Source: Hyperoodon ampullatus
Taxonomy: Eukaryota > Chordata > Mammalia > Artiodactyla > Ziphiidae
Assembly (NCBI GenBank): GCA_949752795.1
Contig: OX457061.1
Location: 42,936,338 to 43,000,337, forward strand
DNA length: 64,000 nucleotides
Direction of reading: 5' to 3'
Shown here: one piece after another, positions 47,188-58,247 of the stretch
How the letters are laid out: every line of letters starts with the position of its first letter
Numbering within the stretch: position 1 is the stretch's first letter
The notes under the pieces: model-generated
What the model saw: the letters and a program-made list of their open reading frames with translations, nothing else
Database searches by the model: none
Told to the model about the DNA's origin: nothing
Translations under genes and position numbers: made by a program

Positions 47188-48508
47188 GGATAGGAAGATT
47201 CAATATTGATAAGATGTCAGTTTTTCCCAACCTGATCTATAGATCATTGCAGTCCCAATAAAAATCTTAACAAGTTACTTTGTGGGTATCAGCAAACTAA
47301 TTCTAAAGTTTATATGGAGAGGCAAAAGACCCAGAATAGCTAACACAATATTGAAGAAGAGCAAAATCAGAGGACTGACACTGCCCAACTTTAAGACTTA
47401 CTGTATTGCTATAGTAATCAAGATAGTGTGGTATTGGCAAAAGAGTAGACAAAGAGATCAATGCAACAGAATAGAGAGGTCAGAAATAGACCCAATAAAT
47501 ATAGCCAAAGCAGCAAAATATATTGATAAAGGAGCAAAGGCAGTACAGTGGAGAAAAGATAGTCTTTTCAACAAGTGGTGCTGGAACAACTGGACATCCA
47601 CATGCAAAAAAATGAATCTAAACAAAGACCTTACAACCTTCACAAAAATCAACTCAAAATGGATCACAGACCTAAATGTAAAGCTTAAGAGTATAAAACT
47701 CCTAGAAGATAACATAGGAAGAAATCTAGATGACCTAGGATTTGGTGATGACTTTTTTTTTCTGTTCCAGGATCCTATCCGGGATACATTATATTTAGCT
47801 GTCATGTCTCCTTAGGCTTTTCTTAGCTTTGGCAGTTTCTCAAACTTGCCTTGATTTAAAAAAAAACAAAATTTATTTATTTAATTAATTTATTTTTGGC
47901 TGCATTGGGTCTTTGTTGCGGTGTGCAGGCTTCTCATTGTGGTGGCTTCTCTTGTTGTGGAGCATGGGCTCTAGGCGCACGGGCTTCAGCAGTTGTGGCC
48001 CGCGGGCTCTAGAGCACAGGCTCAGTAGGTGTGGTGCATGGGCTTAGTTGTTCCACGGCATGTGGGATCTTCCTGGACCAGGGCTCGAACCTGTGTCCCC
48101 TGCATTGGCAGGCAGATTCTTAACCACTGTGCCATGAGGGAAGTCCGGTGATGACTTTTTATATACAACACCAAAGCCATGATCAATGGCAGAAATAGTT
48201 GATAAGCTGGACTTTATTAAAATTAAAAACTTCTGCTCTGTGAAACACACTTATAAGAGAATAAAAGAGAAGCCTCAGACTGGGAGAAAATATTGGCAAG
48301 AGACATATCTGATAAAGAAAACTATTATCCAAAATACACAAAGGACACTCAAAACTCAACAATAAGACAACAAACAACCCAGTTAAAAAATAGGTCAAAG
48401 ATCTTAAAAGATAGCTCATCAAAGAAGATATACAGTAGGTAAAGAAGCATATGAAAGAATGTTCAGCAGCATATGTCATCAGGGAAATGCAAATTAAAAC
48501 AATAATGA
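47188..48508 (+). pseudogene. Old L1 ORF2 fragment, 5' segment
   Basis: Sense-strand ORF2 remnant beginning near aagattcaatattgataag. The frame from about 47282 reads ISKLILKFIWRGKRPRIANT, later [11 protein letters not shown] and INSKWITDLN, which correspond to the post-reverse-transcriptase region of L1 ORF2. It is interrupted by a SINE unit at 47758-48146 and resumes with gactttttatatacaacacc, then by the full-length L1 at 48509. It continues at 55803. The frame has later stops and shifts, so it is inactive. Confidence 0.85.
47758..48146 (-). mobile_element. Long CHR-type SINE with extra 3' segment
   Basis: The SINE body (48146 down to about 47863, minus strand) is followed in its 3' direction by about 95 bp of unrelated sequence (about 47857 to 47762) and then a terminal A run (plus-strand T at 47753-47761). 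The exact duplication ggtgatgacttttt lies outside both parts, at 47744-47757 and 48147-48160. So body and extra segment entered as one unit. The extra segment resembles an ancient L1M 3' end (minus strand: gcctaaggagacatgacag, gatcctggaacag). Confidence 0.85.
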
Positions 48509-49300
48509 AGAGCCGGAGGAAGATGGCGGAAGAGTAAGACGCGGAGATCACCTTCCTCCCCACAGATACATCAGAAATTCATCTACACGTGGAACAACTC
48601 CAACAGAACACCTACTGAACGCTGACAGAAGACCTCAGACCCCCCAAAAGGCAAGAAACTCCCCACATACCTGGGTAGGTCAAAAGAAAAAAAGAATAAA
48701 CAGAGACAATAGGATATGGACGGGACCTGCACCAGTGGGAGGGAGCCGTGAAGGAGGGAAGGTTTCTACACACTACAAGCCCCTTCGCGGGCGGAGACTG
48801 CAGGTGGCGGAGGGGGAAAGCTTTGGAGTAGCGGAGGAGAGCACAGCAACAGGGGTGTGGAGGGCAAAGCAGAGAGATTTTGGCACAGAGGATCGGTGCC
48901 CTCAGGCACACACCAGCCCGAGAGACTTGTCTGCTCGGCCGCCAGAGCGGGCGGGGCTGGGAGCTGAGGCTCGGGTATCGGCTTTCAGTCGGAGCGCAGG
49001 GAGAGGTCTGGGGCTGGCGGCAGGAAGAGAGCCTGAAGGGGTTAGTGCTAGCCCGGAGGGAGTCCGGGGAAAGGGTCTGGAGCTACCGGAGAGGCAAGAG
49101 ACTTTTTTCCCTTTTGTTGCCTGGTGCGCGAGGAGAGGGCATTCCCCTCCCTCCCCTCTGCCTGAGTGAGCCAGAGCCCCCGAATCAGCGGCTCCTTTAA
49201 ACCCGTCCTGTCTGAGCGAAGAACGGGCGCCCTCCGGCGACCTACGCGCAGAGGCGGGGCCAGGTCCAAGGCTGAGACCCGGGAGCTGTGAGAGCAGAGA
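48509..49300 (+). promoter_or_regulatory. L1 5' UTR GC-rich internal promoter
   Basis: The first ~790 bases of the element are GC- and CpG-rich (for example gcgggcggagactgcagg near 48788 and gtctgagcgaagaacgggcgcc near 49209), in contrast to the AT-rich flanks. L1 elements carry their RNA polymerase II promoter inside the 5' UTR. Assignment as promoter rests on family knowledge plus this composition. Open frames crossing it (for instance 144 codons from 48735) show no recognisable domain. Confidence 0.7.
48520..48529 (+). promoter_or_regulatory. YY1-like site near L1 start
   Basis: aagatggcgg lies 12 bases from the 5' end. In human L1 a YY1 site with an AAGATGGC core at the same place positions transcription start. 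The position and core are the same here. Confidence 0.65.
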
Positions 49301-49395
49301 CAGGGAAATCTCTCTGTGCAGCCTCCGAGGCAGCGGATTAAAGCTCCACGGTCCATTTGATGTGCCCTGCGTCTGTGGAGTGCATGAATAGACAG

Positions 49396-49617
49396 CGAAT
49401 CATCCCAAATTGAGGAAGTGGACCTTGAGGACAAGATTTAAGACTTTCCCCCCCTTTTTTTTCCTCTTTTTACAACGAATTATCTCAAATTAAGGAGGTG
49501 GACTTAGCAAGATTTCAGACTTTTCGCCCTTTTCCTCTTTTTACAACGAATTATCCCAAATCGAGGAGGTGGACTTGGAGAGCAAGATTTTTGATTTTTC
49601 CCCCTGCTCTCTTTTTG
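49396..49617 (+). repeat. Three tandem units in L1 5' UTR
   Basis: Units start at 49396, 49476 and 49547 with cgaatcatcccaaattgagg, cgaattatctcaaattaagg and cgaattatcccaaatcgagg. Each continues gaggtggac..., then caagattt, then a pyrimidine-rich end; the first two end ctctttttacaa. Unit lengths are about 80, 71 and 70 bases. Confidence 0.92.
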
Positions 49618-49779
49618 TGAATGTGTATGTGTAATCTTCTGTGTAAGATTCTCTCTGTATAGCTTTGCTTCCACCATATGTCCCAGGGTTCTTTCGGTCC
49701 GTGTTTTTTTTCAATAATTACTTTTTAATTTTAATAACGCTACTATATTTCATACTTTATTCTATTTTACTTTACCTGC

Positions 49780-50150
49780 TCTTTCTTTTTTTCCTCCCTT
49801 CCCTTCCTCCCTCCCTCCCTCCGCTCCTCCTTTCCTTCTTTCTTTTTCTTTCCTCCATCCCTCCCTCCCTCCCACCCTTCTTCTTTCCACTTTCTTTTTC
49901 TTTCCTTCCTCCCTCCCTCCCTCCCTCCTGTCTTTCTTTCTTTCTTTCCTTCCTCCCTCCCTCCCTCCCTTCTTCCATTCACTCTTCCTTTTGCTTTCAT
50001 TCCTCCCTCCCTCCCTCCTTTCTTTCCTTTCTTTCCATCCTTCCTCCCTCCCTCCTTTCTTTCTTTCTTCCTTCTTCCTTCCTTACCTCCCTTCTTCCTT
50101 TCTTTCAATCTCTCTTTCTTTCTTCTACTAATTATTTCTTTCTACTTTTT
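49780..50150 (+). repeat. Polypyrimidine tract in L1 5' UTR
   Basis: About 370 bases of C and T built from shifting ccctccct, ctttcttt and ccttcctt motifs, with rare purines. It lies between the tandem units and ORF1, within the element. Its translation gives a meaningless Ser/Leu/Pro frame on plus and a Lys/Gly/Glu/Arg frame on minus. Confidence 0.93.
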
Positions 50151-50665
50151 CTCACTGTTATTCTGAGCCGGGTGGATGAAAGGCTCTTGGTGCTGCAGCC
50201 AGGAGTTAGTGCTGTGCCTCTGAAGTGGGAGAGCCAACTTCAGGACACGGGTCCACAAGAGACCTCCCAGCTCCACATAATATCAAGCAGCGAAAATCTC
50301 CCAGGGATCTCCATCTCAACACCAGCACCCAGCTTCAGTCAACGACCAGCAAGCTACAGTGCTGGTCACCCTATGCCAAGCAACTAGCAAGGCAGGAACA
50401 CAACCCCACCCATTAGCAGAGAGGATACCTAAAAACATAATAAGGCCACAGGCACCCCAAAACACACCACCAGACGTGGACCTGTCCACCAGAAAGACAA
50501 GATCGAGCTTCAACCACCAGAACACAGGCATTAGTCCCCCCCACCAGGAAGCCTACACAACCTACTGAAACAACCATAGCCACGGGGGACAGACACCAAA
50601 AACAACGGGAACTACGAATCTGCAGCCTGCAAAAAGGAGACCCCAAACACAGTAACATAAGCAAA

Positions 50666-51580
50666 ATGAGAAAGCAGAAAAACACATAGCAGGTGAAGGA
50701 GCAAGATAAAGACCTACCAGACCTAACAAATGAAGAGGTAATAGGCAGTCTACCTGAAAAAGAATTCAGAATAATGATAGTAAAGCTGATCCAAGATTCT
50801 ATTTCCCAGATCCAAAATCTCGGAAATAGAATAGACAATATGCAAGAAACAGTTAACAAGGACCTAGAAGAACTAAAGATGAATCAAGCATCAATTAAAA
50901 ACACAATAAATGAAATGAAAAATACTCTAGATGGGATCAATAGCAGAATAACTGAGGCAGAAGAACGGATAAGTGAGGTGGAAGATAAAATAGTGGAAAT
51001 AACTGATGCAGAGAAAAATAAAGAAAAAAGAATGAAAAGAACAGAGGACAGTCTCAGAGACCTCTGGGACAACATTAAACGCACCAACATTCGAATTATA
51101 GGGGTTCCAGAAGAAGAAGAGAAAAAGAAAGGGACTGAGAAAATATTTGAAGAGATTATAGTTGAAAACTTCCCTAATATGGGAAAGGAAATAGTTAATC
51201 AAGTCCAGGAGGCACAGAGAGTCCCATACAGAATAAATCCAAGAAGAAATACGCCAAGACACATATTAATCAAACTGTCAAAAATTAAACACAAAGAAAT
51301 CATATTAAAAGCAGCAAGGGAAAAACAACAAATAACACACAAGGGAATCCCCATCATGTTAACAGCTGATCTCTCAGCAGAAACTCTACAAGCCAGAAGG
51401 GAGTGGCAGGACATAATTAAAGTGATGAAGGAGAGGAACCTGCAACCAAGATTACTCTACCCAGCAAGGATCTCATTCAGATTTGATGGAGAAATTAAAA
51501 CGTTTACAGACAAGCAAAAGCTGAGAGAGTTCAGCACCACCAAACCAGCTTTACAACAAATGCTAAAGGAACTTCTCTAG
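50666..51580 (+). pseudogene. L1 ORF1 with one premature stop
   Basis: L1 ORF1 encodes the RNA-binding chaperone that coats L1 RNA in the cytoplasmic particle. Starting from ATG 50666-50668 (MRKQKNT...), codon 8 is TAG (50687-50689). The frame is then open for 295 codons to TAG 51578-51580. A mammalian L1 normally has an uninterrupted ~300-codon ORF1, so CAG-to-TAG or CAA-to-TAG is the likely change. Layout from that ATG: coiled coil at about residues 45-135 (LKMNQASIKNTINEMKNTLD...), RRM from about residue 140 (TNIRIIGVPE), C-terminal domain with RRNTPRHILIKL, and QARREW near residue 245. Re-initiation downstream is possible only at a non-ATG or a much later ATG. Confidence 0.9.
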
Positions 51581-51638
51581 GCAAGAAACACAACAGAAGG
51601 ACTATACCTACAATAACGAACCCAAAGCCATTAAGGAA

Positions 51639-54600
51639 ATGGGAATAGGAACATACATATCAATAATTACCTTAAATGTAAATGGACTAAATGCTCCCAC
51701 CAAAAGACACAGAGTGGCTGAATGGATACAAAAACAAGACCCATATATATGCTGTCTACAAGAGACCCACTTCAGACCTAGAGACACATACAGATTGAAA
51801 GTAAGGGGATGGAAAAAGATATTCCATGCAAATGGAAATCAAAAGAAAGCTGGAGTAGCAATTCTTATATCAGACAAAATAGACTTTAAAATAAAGACTA
51901 TTAGAAGAGACAAAGAAGGACACTACATAACGATAAAGGGATCGATCCAAGAAGAAGATATAACAATTGTAAATATTTATGCACCCAACATAGGAGCACC
52001 TCAATACATAAGGCAAATACTAAGAGCCATAAAAGGGGAAATCGACAGTAACACAATCATAATAGGGGACTTTAACACCCCACTTTCACCAATGGACAGA
52101 TCATCCAAAATGAAAATAAATAAGGAAACACAAGCTTTAAATGATACATTAAACAAGATGGTCTTAATTGATATTTATAGGACATTCCACCCAAAAACAA
52201 CAGAATACACATTTTTCTCAAGTGCTCATGGAACATTCTCCAGGATAGATCATATCTTGGGTCACAAATCAAGCCTTGGTAAATTTAAGAAAATTGAAAT
52301 TGTATCAAGTATCTTTTCCGACCACAATGCTATGAGACTAGACATCAATTACAGGAAAAGATCTGTAAAAAATACAAACACATGGAGGCTAAACAATACA
52401 CTACTCAATAATGAAGTGATCACTGAAGAAATCAAAGAGGAAATTAAGAAATACTTAGAAACAAATGACAATGGAGACACGACGAGCCAAAACCTATGGG
52501 ACGCAGCAAAAGCAGTTCTAAGGGGGAAGTTTATAGCAATACAATCCCACCTTAAGAAACAGGAAACATTTCGAGTAAACAACCTGACCCTGCACCTAAA
52601 GCAATTAGAGAAAGATGAACAAAAAACCCCCAAAGTTAGCAGAAGGAAAGAAATCATAAAGATCAGATCAGAAATAAATGAAAAAGAAATGAAGGAAACG
52701 ATAGCAAAGATCAACCAAACTAAAAGCTGGTTCTTTGAGAAGATAAACAAAATTGACAAACCATTAGCCAGACTCATCAAGAAAAGAAGGGAGAAGACTC
52801 AAATCAGTAGAATTAGAAATGAAAAAGGAGAAGTAACAACTGACACCGCAGAAATACAAAAGATCATGAGAGATTACTATAAGCAACTCTATGCCAATAA
52901 AATGGACAACCTGGAAGAAATGGACAAATTCTTAGAAATGCACAACCTACCAAGACTGACTCAGGAAGAAATAGAAAATATGAATAGACCAATCACAAGC
53001 ACTGAAATTGAAACTGTGATTAAAAATCTTCCATCAAACAAAAGCCCAGGACCAGATGGCTTCACAGGCGAATTCTATCAAACATTTAGAGAAGAGCTAA
53101 CACCCATCCTTCTCAAACTCTTCCAAACAATATCAGAGGAAGGAACACTCCCAAACTCATTCTACGAGGCCACCATCACCTTGATACCAAAACCAGGCAA
53201 GGATGTCACAAAGAAAGAAAACTACAGGCCAATATCACTGATGAACATAGATGCAAAAATCCTCAACAAAATACTAGCAAACAGAATCCAACAGCACATT
53301 AAAAGGATCATACACCATGATCAAGTGGGGTTTATTCCAGGAATGCAAGGATTCTTCAATATACGCAAATCAATCAATGTGATACACCATATTAACAAGT
53401 TGAAGGAGAAAAACCATATGATCATCTCAATAGATGCAGAGAAAGCTTTCGACAAAATTCAACACCCATTTATGATAAAAACCCTGCAGAAAGTAGGCAT
53501 AGAGGGAACTTTCCTCAACATAATAAAGGCCATATATGACAAACCCACAGCCAACATTGTCCTCAATGGTGAAAAACTGAAACCATTTCCACTAAGATCA
53601 GGAACAAGACAAGGCTGCCCACTCTCACCACTCTTATTCAACCTAGTTTTGGAAGTTTTAGCCACAGCAATCAGAGAAGAAAAGGAAATAAAAGGAATCC
53701 AAATTGGAAAAGAAGAAGTAAAGCTGTCACTGTTTGCAGATGACATGATACTATACATAGAGAATCCTAAAGATGCTACCGAAAAACTACTAGAGCTAAT
53801 CAATGAATTTGGTAAAGTAGCAGGATACAAAATTAATGCACAGAAATCTCTGGCATTCCTGTACACTAATGATGAAAAATCTGAAAATGAAATCAAGAAA
53901 ACACTCCCATTTACCATTGCAACAAAAAGAATAAAATATCTAGGAATAAACCTACCTAAGGAGACAAAAGACCTGTATGCAGAAAATTATAAGACACTGA
54001 TGAAAGAAATTAAAGATGATATAAATAGATGGAGAGATATACCATGCTCCTGGATTGGAAGAATCAATATTGTGAAAATGACTCTACTACCCAAAGCAAT
54101 CTACAGATTCAATGCAATCCCTATCAAACTACCACTGGCATTTTTCACAGAAGTAGAACAAAAAATTTCAAAATTTGTTTGGAAAAACAAAAGACCCCGA
54201 ATAGCCAAAGCAATCTTGAGAACGAAAAACGGAGCTGGAGGAATCAGGCTGCCTGACTTCAGACTATACTACAAAGCTACAGTAATTAAGACAGTGTGGT
54301 ACTGGCATGAAAACAGAAAGATAGATCAGTGGCTCAGGATAGAAAGCCCAGAGATAAACCCACACACATATGGCCAACTTATCTTTGATAAAGGAGGCAG
54401 GAATGTACAGTGGAGAAAGGACAGCCTCTTCAATAAGTGGTGCTGGGAAAACTGGACAGGGACATGTAAAAGTATGAGATTAGATCATTCCCTAACACCA
54501 TACACAAAAATAAGCTCAAAATGGATTAAAGACCTAAGTGTAAGGCCAGAAACTATCAAACTCTTAGAGGAAAACATAGGTAGAACACTCTATGACATAA

Positions 54601-55394
54601 ATCACAGCAAGATCCTTTTGGACCCACCTCCTAGAGAAATGGAACTAAAAACAAAGATAAACAAATGGGACCTAATGAAACTTCAAAGCTTTTGCACAGC
54701 AAAGGAAACCATAAACAAGACCAAAAGACAACCCTCAGAATGGGAGAAAATATTTGCAAATGAAGCAACTGACAAAGGATTAATCTCCAAAATTTATAAA
54801 CAGCTCATGCAGCTCAATAGCAAAAAAACAAACAACCCAATCCAAAAATGGGCAGAAGACTTAAATAGGCATTTCTCCAAAGAAGATATACAGACTGCCA
54901 ACAAACACATGAAAGAATGCTCAACATCATTAATCATTAGAGAAATGCAAATCAAAACTACAATGAGATATCATCTCACACCAGTCAGAATGGCCATCAT
55001 CAAGAAATCTAGAAACAATAAATGCTGGAGAGGGTGTGGAGAAAAGGGAACACTCTTGCACTGCTGGTGGGAATGTGAATTGGTACAGCCACTATGGAGA
55101 ACAGTATGGAGGTTCCTTAAAAAACTAAAAATAGAACTACCATATGACCCAGCAATCCCACTACTAGGCATATACCCTGAGAAAACCATAATTCAAAAAG
55201 AGACATGTACCAAAATGTTCATTGCAGCTCTATTCACAATAGCCCGGAGCTGGAAACAACCTAAATGTCCATCATCGGATGAATGGATAAAGAAGATGTG
55301 GCACATATATACAATGGAATATTACTCAGCCATAAAAAGAAACGAAACTGAGCTATTTGTAATGAGGTGGATAGACCTAGAGTCTGTCATATAG
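51639..55394 (+). CDS. L1 ORF2: endonuclease and reverse transcriptase
   Basis: ORF2p nicks target DNA and copies L1 (and SINE) RNA at the nick in the nucleus. The frame gives 1251 residues. The endonuclease domain (about 1-238) keeps N13, E42, Y114, D144, N146, D204, D228 and H229 ([15 protein letters not shown]). The reverse-transcriptase domain (about 500-770) has the FADD catalytic motif at 699-702 (D701, D702) and [14 protein letters not shown] upstream. The Cys-rich C-terminus has C1129, C1133, H1141, C1142 and C1146. The ATG lies 58 bp after the ORF1 stop, as in other mammalian L1s, where ORF2 is made by inefficient re-initiation. The frame stops at TAG 55392-55394; in the related copy at 12267-12823 this codon is CAG and the protein runs 21 residues longer. 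So the product lacks a short C-terminal tail. Confidence 0.96.
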   Translation: MGIGTYISIITLNVNGLNAPTKRHRVAEWIQKQDPYICCLQETHFRPRDTYRLKVRGWKKIFHANGNQKKAGVAILISDKIDFKIKTIRRDKEGHYITIKGSIQEEDITIVNIYAPNIGAPQYIRQILRAIKGEIDSNTIIIGDFNTPLSPMDRSSKMKINKETQALNDTLNKMVLIDIYRTFHPKTTEYTFFSSAHGTFSRIDHILGHKSSLGKFKKIEIVSSIFSDHNAMRLDINYRKRSVKNTNTWRLNNTLLNNEVITEEIKEEIKKYLETNDNGDTTSQNLWDAAKAVLRGKFIAIQSHLKKQETFRVNNLTLHLKQLEKDEQKTPKVSRRKEIIKIRSEINEKEMKETIAKINQTKSWFFEKINKIDKPLARLIKKRREKTQISRIRNEKGEVTTDTAEIQKIMRDYYKQLYANKMDNLEEMDKFLEMHNLPRLTQEEIENMNRPITSTEIETVIKNLPSNKSPGPDGFTGEFYQTFREELTPILLKLFQTISEEGTLPNSFYEATITLIPKPGKDVTKKENYRPISLMNIDAKILNKILANRIQQHIKRIIHHDQVGFIPGMQGFFNIRKSINVIHHINKLKEKNHMIISIDAEKAFDKIQHPFMIKTLQKVGIEGTFLNIIKAIYDKPTANIVLNGEKLKPFPLRSGTRQGCPLSPLLFNLVLEVLATAIREEKEIKGIQIGKEEVKLSLFADDMILYIENPKDATEKLLELINEFGKVAGYKINAQKSLAFLYTNDEKSENEIKKTLPFTIATKRIKYLGINLPKETKDLYAENYKTLMKEIKDDINRWRDIPCSWIGRINIVKMTLLPKAIYRFNAIPIKLPLAFFTEVEQKISKFVWKNKRPRIAKAILRTKNGAGGIRLPDFRLYYKATVIKTVWYWHENRKIDQWLRIESPEINPHTYGQLIFDKGGRNVQWRKDSLFNKWCWENWTGTCKSMRLDHSLTPYTKISSKWIKDLSVRPETIKLLEENIGRTLYDINHSKILLDPPPREMELKTKINKWDLMKLQSFCTAKETINKTKRQPSEWEKIFANEATDKGLISKIYKQLMQLNSKKTNNPIQKWAEDLNRHFSKEDIQTANKHMKECSTSLIIREMQIKTTMRYHLTPVRMAIIKKSRNNKCWRGCGEKGTLLHCWWECELVQPLWRTVWRFLKKLKIELPYDPAIPLLGIYPEKTIIQKETCTKMFIAALFTIARSWKQPKCPSSDEWIKKMWHIYTMEYYSAIKRNETELFVMRWIDLESVI

Positions 55395-55802
55395 AGTGAA
55401 GTAAGTCAGAAAGAGAAAGACAAATACCGTATGCTAACACATATATATGGAATTAAAAAAAAAAAATGTCATGAAGAACCTAGGGGTAAAACGGGAATAA
55501 AGACACAGACCTACTTGAGAATGGACTTGAGGATATGGGGAAGGGAAAGGGTAAGCTGTGACAAAGGGAAAGAGAGGCATGGACATATATACACTACCAA
55601 ACGTAAGGTAGATAGATAGTGGGAAGCAGCCGCAGAGCACAGGGAGATCAGCTCGGTGCTTTGTGACTGCCTGGAGGGGTGGGATGGGGAGGGTGGGAGG
55701 GAGGGAGATGCATGAGGGAAGGGATGTGGGAACAGATGTATATGTATGACTGATTCACTTTGTTATAAAGCAGAAACTAATAAAAAAAAAAAGGGAAAAA
55801 AA
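55395..55802 (+). other. L1 3' UTR and tail
   Basis: Starts with the 21 codons lost to the early stop, then non-coding sequence. A G-rich stretch at 55673-55706 (gaggggtgggatggggagggtgggagggaggg) is the polypurine tract characteristic of L1 3' UTRs and could form a G-quadruplex. AATAAA at 55779-55784 leads into an A tail broken by GGG. Confidence 0.88.
55779..55784 (+). promoter_or_regulatory. L1 polyadenylation signal
   Basis: AATAAA directly at the start of the A tail in aaactaataaaaaa, the usual L1 arrangement. Confidence 0.8.
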
Positions 55803-56670
55803 AAAACAATAATGAGATATCACTACATACCTATTAGAATGGGCAAAACGCAGAGCACTGACAAAACCAAATGCTGACGAGGAAGTGGGGCAACAGGAGC
55901 TCTTGTTCATTGTTGGTGGGGATGCAAAATGGTACCACCAGTTTGGAATGCAGTTTGATGGTTTCTTATAAGACTACATATACCCTTTCCAGCTATCATG
56001 ATCCTGGCATTTACCCAAAAGAGTTGAAAACCTATGTCCACACAGAAACCTGTGTGTGGATATTTATAGCAGCTTTATTTATAATTGCCAAAACTTGGAA
56101 GCCACCAAGATACCCTTCATCAGGTGAAGGCATAAATAAACTGTGGTACATCCAGGAAATGGAATATTATTCAGTGCTGAAAAGAAATGAGCTATCAAGC
56201 GATGAAAAGACATGAAGGACACTTAAATGCATATGAGTAAGTGAAAGAAGCCAGTCTGAAAAAGGTACGTAGTGTATGATTCCAACTATATGACATTCTG
56301 GAAAAGGCAAAACTATGGAGACAATAAAAAATCAGTGGTTGCTAGTAGTTAGGGAGAGGGAGGGATGAGTAAGCAGATTATGGGGTAATGAAACCACTCT
56401 GTGTGATATTATAATGACTAATACATGTCATTATACATTTATCTAAACCCATAGAATGTCCAACACCAAGAGTGAAACCTAGTGAAACTGTAGACTGTGG
56501 TGATAATATTGTGTCAACGTTCTACTCTGTTGAGAGATGTTGATAATGGGAGAGACTTGCGGGGGAGGGGCAGGAGTATGTAGGACATCTCTGTGCCTCT
56601 TTCTCAATTTTGCTGTGAACCCAAAACTGCTCTAAAAAAAAAAAACTGCTCTAAAAAACAAAGTCTGTTA
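55803..56670 (+). pseudogene. Old L1, 3' segment after the young insertion
   Basis: Continues the element that started at 47188: aatgagatatcactacatacc, then an ORF2 C-terminal-like stretch at 55871-56215 (ETCVWIFIAALFIIAKTWKPP, MEYYSVLKRNE) and a 3' UTR to about 56670. Near the end actgctctaaaaaa is repeated twice. Joined across the young L1 and the SINE unit, the old copy spans roughly 1.8 kb. Confidence 0.82.
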
Positions 56671-57365
56671 AAAAAGAGAGAGAGAGAAAGAGAGAATGCA
56701 AGGTAAGAAAAAATCCCATTGAAGAAATTTGTGTATTAAGAATGTTCTAGATGGGTGACAATGACTTTTGGGGTCAGAAGAGAGGAGCAATAATCCTGTG
56801 GATACACTTGGCGACTGGGCTGTGTGGTCCACTCGGGCTGGGATTACTTACATTCCTGGAGTGTACACAGTGATCTTTCACTCATCTGCACACCACATGG
56901 GTGAGAATGAATGGGGAGAAGCTGCTCATTAACACAGATATGCAAAATAAGGACATGGAGAGTTCTAGAAAATGTCAATAGGATTGCATTTACCCCAAAC
57001 AGGGCAGATGTCATGGTGGGTGCTAATGAAATGGGACCAGGATGAGTTACGTCAATAGCAGTGATAATACTTGAGCAAGTGTCTGTGCTTCAGATCCCAA
57101 CCTGAGGTACAGGCTCAGCAAACCTGTTATGAGAGACTTGTTATGCTCCAATCCTAAGACCCATTCAGTCCTTACCCCTTAAGAGCTCTCTGTCTGGATG
57201 GAAAAGGACATAGAAATAGATAATTTACCGCCCAGAAAGACAATTGTATCATAGAGGAGTTGGGAGAAGAAGAGGGGGCCACCATTGGACTGATGATGTC
57301 TCAAGTCCAGATTCATAGAACACTGTGTGCAAACACAAAGAGGGTTCATTGAGCAAATGGTGACT
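56671..57365. other. Unassigned DNA
   Basis: Begins with a short GA-rich patch (agagagagagaaagagag). Otherwise nothing recognised. Confidence 0.4.
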
Positions 57366-57570
57366 CTGGAGTGTGTATGTGTGTGTGTGTATGAGAGTGT
57401 GTGTGTTGTGTGCATGTTTGTGTTATGTGTATGTATGAGTGTGTGACTTTATGTATTTAGGGTTTGGGTGTGTGTATGAATGTGGGTTTGTGCATGTATG
57501 AGTATGTTTCTGGCTTTGTGTGTAGTGTGTATGTGTGTGTGCATGTGTGTGTTTGCATGTGTATGGTGGG
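57366..57570. repeat. Degenerate GT-rich tract
   Basis: About 200 bases of gtgtgtatg/gtgtatgag-type repeats with interruptions. It yields a spurious His/Thr-rich frame on the minus strand. Confidence 0.88.
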
Positions 57571-58208
57571 GAAGGCATCTATGGCATAAAAATAATGGTG
57601 GCAAGGGTAGGTTGAATCTTTGAATGTCATAGTGCCATAGAATGAATTTCAAGCTACCAGGAAGTATTTTTAAACAAGGGGTGGCCAGATTATTTTTGAA
57701 ATTCAGAGATCACTGATGAGGAATGTGGAAGGTAGAGGGGAGGAGAGAAGGGCTGCAGAGAGGCCTGAGAGGAAGGACTTGCTTGGGGTTAGGCTTGGCC
57801 TCCCTGGCTGAGAGCCAACTGTAAAGGTGAGGACAGTGAGTAGAGGGCACGGGTGCATTAGGTGCTGGGCTGTGGTCCACAGCACAGGGATGAGCTGATG
57901 CAGCGGGGAAAGCAGAAGTCCTGGCACGGCTACTGAGGCCACTCACCACCGCCGCTGAGCTCTGCTGTGCCTCCCTGACCTTCTGCTAAGAGATGACAGT
58001 TCTCTGAAGATCGAGCAGTGCTCTTGGACCCCAGACAAAGGACTTGAGGCTCTTGGCCTAGACCTACTAACTGGGGGCTGGGGACTAACACCACCCAGTC
58101 AGTGGTTTCTGGAAGTTGCTGAAGATGACGTTTATGATGCCTTTAGAAATAATTCCTTTTTATTTTGCTACTTCATTATGCAAACCAAGGACACATACAT
58201 ATATTTAT

Positions 58209-58210
<2 letters not shown>
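57571..58210. other. Unassigned DNA
   Basis: No feature recognised. Confidence 0.4.

Positions 58211-58246
<36 letters not shown>
58211..58246. repeat. (CA)n microsatellite
   Basis: About 17 CA units. Confidence 0.95.

Positions 58247-58247
<1 letters not shown>

Larger units (their letters stand above)
48509..55802 (+). mobile_element. Full-length L1 (LINE-1)
   Basis: A 7.3-kb element flanked by aaaacaataatga at 48496-48508 and 55803-55815. The insertion site on the bottom strand reads TTTT/AAT, the canonical L1 endonuclease target. In order it has a 2.15-kb 5' UTR, ORF1, a 58-bp spacer, ORF2, a ~400-bp 3' UTR with G-rich tract, an AATAAA and an interrupted A tail. It landed inside the ORF2 of an older L1. 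Both ORFs are close to intact, so the copy is young, but each carries one nonsense change and it is probably not self-sufficient now. Confidence 0.96.

Noticed and set aside
48612..49434. Antisense open frames in the L1 5' UTR as possible ORF0
   Set aside because: Primate L1s have an antisense ORF0, but no similarity or start context is evident here, and GC-rich DNA gives long frames by chance.
49665..50387. 240-codon Ser/Leu/Pro frame and minus-strand Lys/Gly/Glu frames
   Set aside because: They are translations of the polypyrimidine tract in the L1 5' UTR.
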